From Winogradskyella sp. UBA3174 (lineage in GTDB: Bacteria > Bacteroidota > Bacteroidia > Flavobacteriales > Flavobacteriaceae): DNA of 6,044 bases. The number at the start of each line of letters is the position of its first letter. The first letter of the stretch is position 1. The notes beneath the pieces were generated by a model. That model saw nothing but the letters and a program-made list of their open reading frames with translations, made no database searches and was not told where the DNA came from. Shown here one piece after another: positions 1-5,740 of the stretch. Where the stretch lies: the NCBI RefSeq assembly GCF_002364335.1, contig NZ_DEXW01000014.1, positions 1 to 6,044 on the forward strand, given 5' to 3'. The translations under genes were made by a program, and so were the position numbers.

Positions 1-483
1 TAAAAATTTACCAAAATTTATCATACCAACATCAAACACTTCTAATTCTGGCACAATACCTTTAGACTTCATTAAAGATGCTAAATCCTCAATCATACTT
101 GGCGCATTCATACTTGCCACTTTATTAAAGTTTAATGAGCTTAAGGTTAAACTTCCCATATCTGGTTTAAGATTACCTTCTAAAGTCAGTACATCACCTC
201 TTTTATCTATAGTATTAAAATCACGTCCGCTTAATGAAGTACAGATCACTAAATCTGGAGCATACTTGCGAATACCAGCTATCATTTCTGCATACACTTC
301 TTTCTTGTAAGTAGGTACTCCTGTTTTTTCATCTCTTGCATGTATGTGAGTCATAGTTATACCTAACTCATATGCACGATGTACATCTTCTACAATTTCA
401 TTAATGGTCACAGGAACATGAGGAGTCATATCCTTGGTTGGAATCATTCCTGTAGGTGTAAAATTAATTATTAGCTTATCCAT
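1..483 (-). CDS. Beta-keto acid cleavage enzyme (Kce/BKACE, DUF849 family), N-terminal part
   Basis: Partial gene: ATG at 481-483, open for 161 codons to the window edge, so the C-terminal part (roughly 40-50% of a usual 270-310-residue protein) is missing. Family members are zinc-dependent TIM-barrel enzymes that condense a beta-keto acid with acetyl-CoA and cleave it to acetoacetate plus a new CoA ester; the founding member Kce acts on 3-keto-5-aminohexanoate in lysine fermentation. Seen here: an N-terminal beta strand followed by TPTG (residues 9-12), the zinc-site motif HIHARD at 46-51 (H46 and H48 match the two His ligands known for Kce), a TSLSGRD stretch near residue 85, and PELEVFDVGMIN near 145-156, all characteristic. 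The position equivalent to Kce Glu14 is Ile, as I recall for subfamilies other than true Kce, so the substrate cannot be assigned and no symbol is given. It has its own promoter about 90 bases upstream. The family call is firm; the reaction is inferred. Confidence 0.88.
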   Translation of the reverse strand, partial: MDKLIINFTPTGMIPTKDMTPHVPVTINEIVEDVHRAYELGITMTHIHARDEKTGVPTYKKEVYAEMIAGIRKYAPDLVICTSLSGRDFNTIDKRGDVLTLEGNLKPDMGSLTLSSLNFNKVASMNAPSMIEDLASLMKSKGIVPELEVFDVGMINFGKFL

Positions 484-574
484 TAGATTTGGGTTTGGTT
501 TAGAATTGAAGTGAAAATAAGTCAAACTTTTAATAATATCGAAACAATCCGATGAATGGAGTATCATTGTCTCT

Positions 575-605
575 AAAAAGTATTAGTTATTTGTTTTGTT
601 ACAAA
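575..605 (-). promoter_or_regulatory. Bacteroidota-type promoter for the BKACE gene
   Basis: On the minus strand TTTG (complement of 602-605) is followed by exactly 19 bases and then TACTTTTT (complement of 575-582). This matches the Bacteroidetes sigma-A consensus TTTG-N19-TAnnTTTG at all but the last base. Transcription would begin near 568, leaving a 5' leader of about 85 bases before the ATG at 483. It lies between the end of the decayed CapK-like gene (667) and the BKACE gene, so the latter is probably transcribed independently. The rest of 484-666 is AT-rich and shows nothing else that I can support. Confidence 0.55.
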
Positions 606-666
606 TTTGATACTAGTACATATGTTAGTGCGCTCAAACCACACCTATAAATTAGATATATACGTA

Positions 667-1975
667 TTAAAAATTATTGTAATATTCAATCACAACTTTA
701 TGTCTTTTTCCTCAAGCTAATAATGGTATTGCCTGAACATAATTAATAGCTATTTCTGCATCAGATCCAAAATGGTCTTTATAATCATTTATCATCTTTT
801 CCTCATTAACTTTAATGGTTGTATTAAGATTAATTTCATAATTCTTAAAACCTTTTTCACAAGTTGAAATTATTTATAGTTACCATATTCACAAAGCTTA
901 GCAGAAAGATGAGATGGCACTAAATTACCATTGGTATCATAAAGCAAGTCTAACTTTCTAGCATAAATCTCAGGAAAATAAGGTTTATTTTCACTATCTA
1001 ATTCTATGACACCGATATCACCAGTATCATATCTAATTATTGGCGTGGCTTTATTGTAAAGATCTGTAACAACAATTCTCCATTGCTCCCCATTATTTAA
1101 TTTTTTATCTTCTTTTAAGTCAAAAATCTCTATGATGTAAATTGAGTCAATAATTCTAAAGCGTAAGTCGTTAGCATATATTTGTTGCGCTATACTTCCA
1201 TTTTCATTATTAGAATAAAGAGATAAAGGTGAAACTCCTAAATACATTTTTGCAGCATCTCTTGTATGTGCGTTTAAATATTCTGATATAGTTATTATCG
1301 ATTTAGTTTTAAATTTAATCATCAATTTGCCTACAAATTTTCTATAAAGCTAATGCATATCCTACAAACGAAATTTCGACTTTCTTTTTATTTAATTCAG
1401 CTATAAGGTTATCTATCTCTGTGTTCAATAAACTAAAGACACTACACGCACTAATATTCCTAATTTTTAATCTATTAACGAACTTCTTTTTAAATTTAGA
1501 TGGCCAAATTTTAACATAAAATAGGTGACCTCCTATTATGTAATCATATTTTGAAGAAAAAAATATATTATCTACAATATTTTTATTGACTTTGTTTTTA
1601 TTTTGATAAAGGCTAAAAGATAAACCAGTTAAAACCACTTGTAGAAATTTTGCTACAATCTTTTAATTGAAATTGGTTTGATAAAAAATCTTTTAAATTA
1701 TGACGAATAATATTCTTATTCACAATCGGAGAATCATATAAAGAAAATTTAGATGAAAAAAAAATGTAATATGCTGTTATAGTAATAGTATGATTTAATC
1801 TATTTATACTCTCATTATTTGTGTAAGCTACATTTTTAGAATCAATAATATTTATCGTCTTAATGAGGTTACTTCTAATAGCACTTCCTTTTACCTTATC
1901 TAAAACCAAAATACCACCTCACGTATCTTTTGAACTATATCCATAAATCCTTAAGCCATATCGCCTTAGCAATGA
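667..1975 (-). pseudogene. Decayed CapK / phenylacetate-CoA ligase-like adenylate-forming enzyme
   Basis: One gene read across three frames. The intact family has about 430-460 residues, activates a carboxylate with ATP, and is often found in polysaccharide or cell-surface loci. Recognisable pieces in order: IYGY and GGI (N-terminal, about 1910-1950), PIVNKNIIR and DFLS (about 1680-1740), the phosphate-loop remnant STSG-x-TG (about 1624-1645), YVKIWPS (about 1500), SIITISEYLN, YSNNENG, PIIRYDTGDIG (about 1020-1050), and a C-terminal PLLA-x-GKRHKVV carrying the catalytic-lysine motif (about 690-725), ending at TAA 667-669. Lesions: TGA 1919-1921 after IYGYSSKDT; one extra base near 1630; TAG 1342-1344; one extra base near 1317; TAA 870-872, probably from CAA; one base lost from the A-run complementary to 853-857; and TGA 712-714, probably from TCA, inside the SGK motif. 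The original start is not identifiable; the frame has no ATG upstream, and the 5' limit is approximate. The apparent short ORFs here begin at GTG or TTG and are fragments. Decay is seen directly; the exact family is recognised from motifs. Confidence 0.85.
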
Positions 1976-2001
1976 CAAGTGTGTTTTAGCTGTGATAAAC
2001 A

Positions 2002-2035
2002 AAAAAACGCAATCAAATTAATGATTACGTTTTTT
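2002..2035 (-). terminator. Rho-independent terminator of the proteorhodopsin gene
   Basis: Inverted repeat with a 14-bp stem (2002-2015 with 2022-2035) and a 6-base AATTAA loop. In RNA read from the minus strand every position pairs, the only non-Watson-Crick pair being G·U at 2010/2027; read from the plus strand the same position is a C/A mismatch. The stem ends in a run of six U on the minus-strand 3' side. It lies about 50 bases beyond the proteorhodopsin stop and separates that gene from the decayed CapK-like gene. A near copy follows the outer-membrane protein gene at 3812-3843. Confidence 0.75.
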
Positions 2036-2043
2036 ATATAATT

Positions 2044-2076
2044 ACATGTTCTGAAAAAAAACTCAGAAGTTCATGT
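2044..2076 (-). other. Secondary hairpin directly after the proteorhodopsin stop codon
   Basis: Interrupted inverted repeat: ACATG (2044-2048) pairs with CATGT (2072-2076), and TTCTGA (2049-2054) with TCAGAA (2063-2068), with a three-base bulge at 2069-2071 and an 8-base A-rich loop. It starts about 10 bases beyond the stop at 2086 and precedes the terminator at 2002-2035. It lacks a strong U-tract, so it may protect the 3' end of the mRNA rather than terminate. That role is inference; only the repeat is seen. Confidence 0.4.
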
Positions 2077-2085
2077 TTCTATTGT

Positions 2086-2817
2086 TTAGCTATTTACATC
2101 TTGCTTTTTAACAGCTAATGCATAAATCACTAAACCAAATCCAATTTTGTTAATGGCATCGGCAATGTTATATACCACGTCAATATTCCCATCTGGAATA
2201 AAACTGTTATACCAACCTGTAGTTCCCATCATGTATCCTAGTGGATAGATTGCCCATCCAACAAGTACAAACCAACATAATATTTTGTGTGCTTTTAAAA
2301 CATCTCCACCTGCTGCTACTGCCATTTTCTTAGCACTACCTAACCAAATCTCATAAACGATGTAGAAATACGCTGCACCAGAAATGAATCCCCAAAGTGC
2401 TGCTTGATCCATAAATACAGCCTCACCGAAATATCCAGTAACTAACATTACTACAGAAGCAAAAATTAATTTCCACATTAAAGAAGGCTTAGCACCTGCT
2501 ACTTTAAGTATAAGATAAAATTCAACACACATTAATGGTACAGTTAAAAGCCAATCTACATATCTAAAGAATGTTGGTGACTCCATATTGGCAAACCAAT
2601 AATCTCTCATGTAAAAATAATGTACTGCAGCAATAAATGTAATTAGTCCTGAGACTAAAACTGATGTTCTCCATTTTTTATCAAATTGACTGAGTGATAA
2701 AAAGAAAAAGGCAGAGGCAGCCATCATGGCCATACTACCTACAAAAAAAGTAAATCCAACATAATCTGTTGGGTCTAACTTAGTACCAAGTTCGGCAAAT
2801 AAAAGTAATGCTTTCAT
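2086..2817 (-). CDS. Proteorhodopsin, green-tuned light-driven outward proton pump
   Basis: Complete 243-residue type-1 microbial rhodopsin, an inner-membrane protein with seven helices (roughly 19-41, 51-70, 84-105, 113-130, 139-157, 176-197, 214-236). Helix C carries RYVDWLLTVPLMCVEF: D88 (Schiff-base counter-ion), T92 and E99 (cytoplasmic proton donor) form the DTE set typical of outward proton pumps, not the NDQ set of sodium pumps or the NTQ set of chloride pumps. M96 is at the spectral tuning site (residue 105 of the green-absorbing reference protein), where Leu or Met gives green and Gln gives blue absorption. H66 matches the conserved His that interacts with the counter-ion. Helix G has IADAINKIGFG, with D220 and the retinal-binding Schiff-base lysine K224. 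ATG at 2815-2817 gives a normal, short flavobacterial N terminus (MKALLLFAELGTKLDPTDY). Divergent from blh, which makes its chromophore. Two hairpins follow the stop. Family and ion type are firm; the colour is inferred from one residue. Confidence 0.97.
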   Translation of the reverse strand: MKALLLFAELGTKLDPTDYVGFTFFVGSMAMMAASAFFFLSLSQFDKKWRTSVLVSGLITFIAAVHYFYMRDYWFANMESPTFFRYVDWLLTVPLMCVEFYLILKVAGAKPSLMWKLIFASVVMLVTGYFGEAVFMDQAALWGFISGAAYFYIVYEIWLGSAKKMAVAAGGDVLKAHKILCWFVLVGWAIYPLGYMMGTTGWYNSFIPDGNIDVVYNIADAINKIGFGLVIYALAVKKQDVNS

Positions 2818-2930
2818 AAAGTTTGTTTTTAGTTAATTAGTTTTGTTTAAGTAAATTTACAAAAACATAAACAAAATAATCTCTATTTTAACACTATTTT
2901 TAGTCTATCATTGTGAATATCTTATTTTTA
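2818..2930. promoter_or_regulatory. Divergent promoter region between proteorhodopsin and blh
   Basis: Very AT-rich spacer that must hold the promoters of both genes. Toward proteorhodopsin (minus strand) the best -7-like element is TATGTTTT, complement of 2862-2869, giving a leader of about 40 bases; a convincing TTTG at the expected upstream distance is absent. Toward blh (plus strand) TAGTTTTG at 2838-2845 matches TAnnTTTG exactly, but no TTTG lies 19 bases upstream, and an element there would fall at the first codons of the proteorhodopsin gene. Both assignments are tentative. No clear operator palindrome was seen. If both elements are used, the two 5' transcript regions would not overlap. 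Confidence 0.3.
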
Positions 2931-3830
2931 ATGCAAAAAATCAACAACATATCAATTATATTGAGTTTCATTGGCTTATATGTAACTTCCTATTTTTCAG
3001 GTGAATTAGAGGTGTTAATTGGCTTTTTTTTTATTTTTTCTTTTGGAATATTACACGGATCAAATGATATATTATTAATAGAGTCATTATTAGATAAAAC
3101 GGTAAAACATACATTTCAGAAGATTATAATACTTTATTTGCTCATCGTTTTAGTTGCAATAATGGTGTTTTACTATCTACCGTCAATAGCACTCATCCTC
3201 TTTATTTTATTTAGTGCATTTCACTTTGGTGAGCAACATTGGGAACATCAAAATTTAGCAATTAAGAAAAACAAAAGCAATCTATTTTATTTTATCTACG
3301 GTAGTTTTGTCCTCTTCTTATTATTCATGTTAAATAGAAAAGAAGTTTTAGAAGTGGTAGCCTCAATAACAAAATATAATCTAAACGAGAGCACTATTAC
3401 TTATGGTTTTGTAACTTCATCTGTAGCCTTAGGTATATCTATTATAGCTTTAATTATAAAACAGAAAACAATTAGAACACAAATTATAAAAGAACTCTTT
3501 TTTCTTTTAATATTTGCAATTATTTTTAAGGTGTCTACGCTCATTTGGGGATTTACAATTTACTTTGTGTTTTGGCACAGTATCCCATCTTTATTTGAAC
3601 AAGTTTCTTTTATTTATGGTGATTACAATAAAACGAATATTTTAAAGTATTGTAAAAATGCATTTCCATATTGGCTTATTTCTCTTTTTGGTATTGGATT
3701 TGTCTATTATGTTTTTAAGGATGAAAATATCTTTTATGCTGTTTTCTTCTCATTTATTGCAGCTGTTACGTTTCCCCATTCTATTGCTATAAATAAAATG
3801 TTTAAGCATAAAAAAACGCAACCAAATTAA
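2931..3830 (+). CDS. blh: Beta-carotene 15,15'-dioxygenase, Brp/Blh family
   Basis: Integral membrane enzyme of 299 residues that cleaves beta-carotene centrally with oxygen to give two retinal molecules, the chromophore of the neighbouring proteorhodopsin. Largely hydrophobic with about eight to ten membrane segments. Conserved histidine motifs, numbered from the ATG at 2931: GILHGSND (H42), FSAFHFGEQHWEH (H98, H103, H106), VFWHSIPS (H216) and FPHS (H283). Histidines of this type bind the catalytic iron in the family. The position four after H216, which is His in the best-studied marine Blh as I recall it, is Ser here. A GTG at 2913 in the same frame would add six residues (MNILFL); the ATG is preferred because the extension adds nothing family-like and Bacteroidota favour ATG. 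An in-frame stop at 2901-2903 bounds both. The last codons (after FKHK) and the stop lie within the terminator hairpin. Divergent from proteorhodopsin, convergent with the outer-membrane protein gene. Confidence 0.93.
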   Translation: MQKINNISIILSFIGLYVTSYFSGELEVLIGFFFIFSFGILHGSNDILLIESLLDKTVKHTFQKIIILYLLIVLVAIMVFYYLPSIALILFILFSAFHFGEQHWEHQNLAIKKNKSNLFYFIYGSFVLFLLFMLNRKEVLEVVASITKYNLNESTITYGFVTSSVALGISIIALIIKQKTIRTQIIKELFFLLIFAIIFKVSTLIWGFTIYFVFWHSIPSLFEQVSFIYGDYNKTNILKYCKNAFPYWLISLFGIGFVYYVFKDENIFYAVFFSFIAAVTFPHSIAINKMFKHKKTQPN

Positions 3831-3843
3831 TGGCTGCGTTTTT
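3812..3843 (-). terminator. Terminator of the sigma/barrel operon, overlapping the blh stop
   Basis: Inverted repeat with a 13-bp stem (3812-3824 with 3831-3843) and a 6-base AATTAA loop. On the minus strand all positions pair, with one G·U at 3821/3834, and the hairpin ends in at least five U; on the plus strand that position is an A/C mismatch. It lies about 30 bases beyond the stop of the outer-membrane protein gene, whose transcript it probably ends. On the plus strand it is followed by five T, so it may also end blh, whose stop codon (3828-3830) is at the loop/stem edge. A bidirectional role is inferred. Confidence 0.72.
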
Positions 3844-3873
3844 AAGTATTCTATAGTTATTAGCACAGGGTCT

Positions 3874-4926
3874 CTAATTAATATCAAATCTTAAGGCTAT
3901 AGCAAGGGTATTAATATCTTGAGGATTATTTTTAAATACTGGATTAACATCGTACTTAAAATAGATACTTAAATCACTGTAACCTATATAAGCACTTGGT
4001 CCAAAATTAATAGTGTTCATATTAAAATCGTCCCCTTGTATTAATCGATTCCGTTTTCCATCTTCATCAAATCTAATAGTTTGAAAAGTCTGAATTCTGA
4101 CAGCAAAAAAGCCACCTAAACCTACTCTAAATCCAGTTTGAGATCGTAAATAAGTTTGATCGGTTTTACCGTTATATTGTGGTTTAGAAAAATCTAATTC
4201 TAAATGTAATGGTATTGCTAAATATGTATTAGCAAACCTAGACCTTTTAACATCAAAACCTGCATCTTCTAGTGTGGTTAGACCTTGATTAGTAACTAAA
4301 ATATCATTATCAGCCTCTGGTCGTAGCTCATGAATCATCATAGAAAGTCCAAATTTTAAGTTCCAAAGGTTCGTGTTTTCTTTTAGTCTGTACTTAAATG
4401 TAGTTCCAACTTCTCCGAATCCAATTGGGTTAACCTTAAAGCCATCTCCATAAAATCCATCACCATCATTTAAAACAGAATTCACTCCTAAAGCAAAAAC
4501 AAATTGCGATGTTAATCGTTTTTCAACTTTTAAGCCTGTGATACTGTCATTGTAAAAATTTTCTTCTGAAAATAGGCCAAAAAACGCACTACTATTTTCC
4601 TCATCAGCTTCTAAATTTCCGCTAACCCTATTCTTAATTAGCGTTTGTAATTTTTGTTCTTCTATAAAAACAGCGTCGTTAATTCTTTTTGCGTGGTAGG
4701 CTGCTATTTTATTCTTTTCAGTAGTGGCAACATCAAAGGTGATTTCATTTTTTTTAAGCCTTTTATCAATTTTCTCTACTGCTTTTTTTAGTGCACTTTT
4801 TTCTGATACAATTATAGAATCTATTTTATAGGTGATTTCAGCAGCCCTTTTCTCAAAGGTTTTACTTTGTGATACTCCTATATTGCAAGAAAGCACAATC
4901 ACACAAAATACTAGAATGTTCTTCAT
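3874..4926 (-). CDS. Outer-membrane beta-barrel protein with N-terminal coiled coil
   Basis: 350 residues, exported. A signal peptide occupies residues 1-19 (KN, hydrophobic core, cleavage probably S19/Q20). The alternative, lipid attachment at C14 (VLSC), fits the lipobox poorly. Residues about 22-100 are charged and helical, rich in Lys, Glu and Ala, and likely form a periplasmic coiled coil. From about 125 to the end alternating hydrophobic and polar strands with Gly and aromatic residues suggest an eight-to-twelve-strand barrel of the PorT/OMP_b-brl type; the last strand ends LAIALRFDIN. No enzyme motif is visible and the ligand is unknown. It is the last gene of a probable operon behind a sigma factor and its putative anti-sigma partner, 28 bases after the latter, so it could be a sensor or a target of that sigma factor. 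The barrel fold is inferred from sequence pattern; the specific role is not known. Confidence 0.75.
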   Translation of the reverse strand: MKNILVFCVIVLSCNIGVSQSKTFEKRAAEITYKIDSIIVSEKSALKKAVEKIDKRLKKNEITFDVATTEKNKIAAYHAKRINDAVFIEEQKLQTLIKNRVSGNLEADEENSSAFFGLFSEENFYNDSITGLKVEKRLTSQFVFALGVNSVLNDGDGFYGDGFKVNPIGFGEVGTTFKYRLKENTNLWNLKFGLSMMIHELRPEADNDILVTNQGLTTLEDAGFDVKRSRFANTYLAIPLHLELDFSKPQYNGKTDQTYLRSQTGFRVGLGGFFAVRIQTFQTIRFDEDGKRNRLIQGDDFNMNTINFGPSAYIGYSDLSIYFKYDVNPVFKNNPQDINTLAIALRFDIN

Positions 4927-4954
4927 AACTTATTATTTTTCAAGGTTTGTAAAA

Positions 4955-5740
4955 TTAATTTCGGTAATTTCTATTAGCTAAAGCTTCTTTTATTTTTTTC
5001 ATTTGTCGGCCTGCTTTCTTAAAAATACTCTTGTTTTTCTCGTCGAATACTTGTTTTTCAATTTCAACTAAAAGTTTATCGGAATCAATATAAGTCGTTG
5101 GTACATTTTTTATAATTTTTATACGTTCTAGACTACTATCGTTTTCAATTTCTGCTAATAAACGTTCAGGTGTTACATACGGAAATAGCTTTTCATTATT
5201 TATTTTAGTAGAATCTTTTACTGCTAATAGTTTAAGTTCAATAGTTTCATTTTTAGCAAACGTACCCTTATTGAAATTTTGAAGCGCATTACTAGTCTTA
5301 ATATTATTTTTATTTTTTGATGAATCTTCTAAAGTTTCAATATGTTTTTCCGATGTATTAGCACTCAATTTAGATGCTGTTTCTAAATCATTTAGTTTAA
5401 CAATACCCTTATTAGATTTCGTTTCTTTATTGATAATAGCCTCCTCTTTTTCAGAATTAAAAACAGGCGCTTTATGTTCTTTCAATGCAGGTATTTCTTT
5501 TTGAATAGTAACTTGAATAGGCCGTTCTACCTCTAACTTTTTTATAAGTAATCGACCACCGACAAAACTCAGTAAAAACACTACAGATGCTGCAACACCA
5601 TACCGCACCCAAAGCTTCTTTTTCTTTTTAGGCTTAGCGTTTAATACTTCAATTAAACGCTTTCTTGCACCAGCAGAAGGGGCAATACTTCTGTCTTTAA
5701 TGGTCGTCTTTATGAGCTTTTCTATATTATTCGGTTCCAT
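4955..5740 (-). CDS. Single-pass membrane protein, putative anti-sigma factor
   Basis: 261 residues. The first 36 form a short soluble segment (IEKLIKTTIKDR, then IAPSAGARKRLIEVLNA), followed by a basic patch KPKKKKK (37-42), one membrane helix at about 46-66, and a long polar domain rich in Lys, Glu, Asn and Ser that should be periplasmic under the positive-inside rule. Near the C terminus two similar motifs occur: YVTPERLLAEIEN (188-200) and YIDSDKLLVEIEK (217-229), with a basic helical end. No zinc-finger (HxxxCxxC) anti-sigma motif is present. The call rests on context: the start codon overlaps the 3' end of the sigma factor gene by 14 bases, suggesting translational coupling, and the cytoplasmic-helix / membrane / periplasm plan is that of membrane anti-sigma factors. 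Proteins of this plan next to sigma factors are common in Flavobacteriia but mostly uncharacterised, so the function is inferred. Confidence 0.6.
   Translation of the reverse strand: MEPNNIEKLIKTTIKDRSIAPSAGARKRLIEVLNAKPKKKKKLWVRYGVAASVVFLLSFVGGRLLIKKLEVERPIQVTIQKEIPALKEHKAPVFNSEKEEAIINKETKSNKGIVKLNDLETASKLSANTSEKHIETLEDSSKNKNNIKTSNALQNFNKGTFAKNETIELKLLAVKDSTKINNEKLFPYVTPERLLAEIENDSSLERIKIIKNVPTTYIDSDKLLVEIEKQVFDEKNKSIFKKAGRQMKKIKEALANRNYRN

Noticed and set aside
601..640. Second promoter for the BKACE gene using TTTG near the complement of 635-638
   Set aside because: Nineteen bases downstream the sequence is TAGTATCA, a poor match to TAnnTTTG; the site at 575-605 fits much better.
870..1909. 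Three separate small minus-strand ORFs of about 98, 98 and 151 residues
   Set aside because: Their apparent starts are TTG or GTG, they adjoin or slightly overlap, and their translations follow one another as consecutive parts of one CapK-like protein with extra remnants on both sides. They are fragments of one pseudogene.
2002..2076. Riboswitch or structured ncRNA beside proteorhodopsin
   Set aside because: The pairing is explained by a simple terminator and one bulged hairpin at the 3' end of the gene; no known aptamer core is visible.
2913..2930. GTG start for blh adding MNILFL
   Set aside because: Possible, but an ATG follows six codons later in the same frame and Bacteroidota strongly favour ATG; the added residues show no family feature.
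4885..4926. Lipoprotein signal (VLSC) in the barrel protein
   Set aside because: The -3 to -1 residues V-L-S match the lipobox poorly, and a barrel protein with a good signal peptidase I site at S19/Q20 explains the sequence better.
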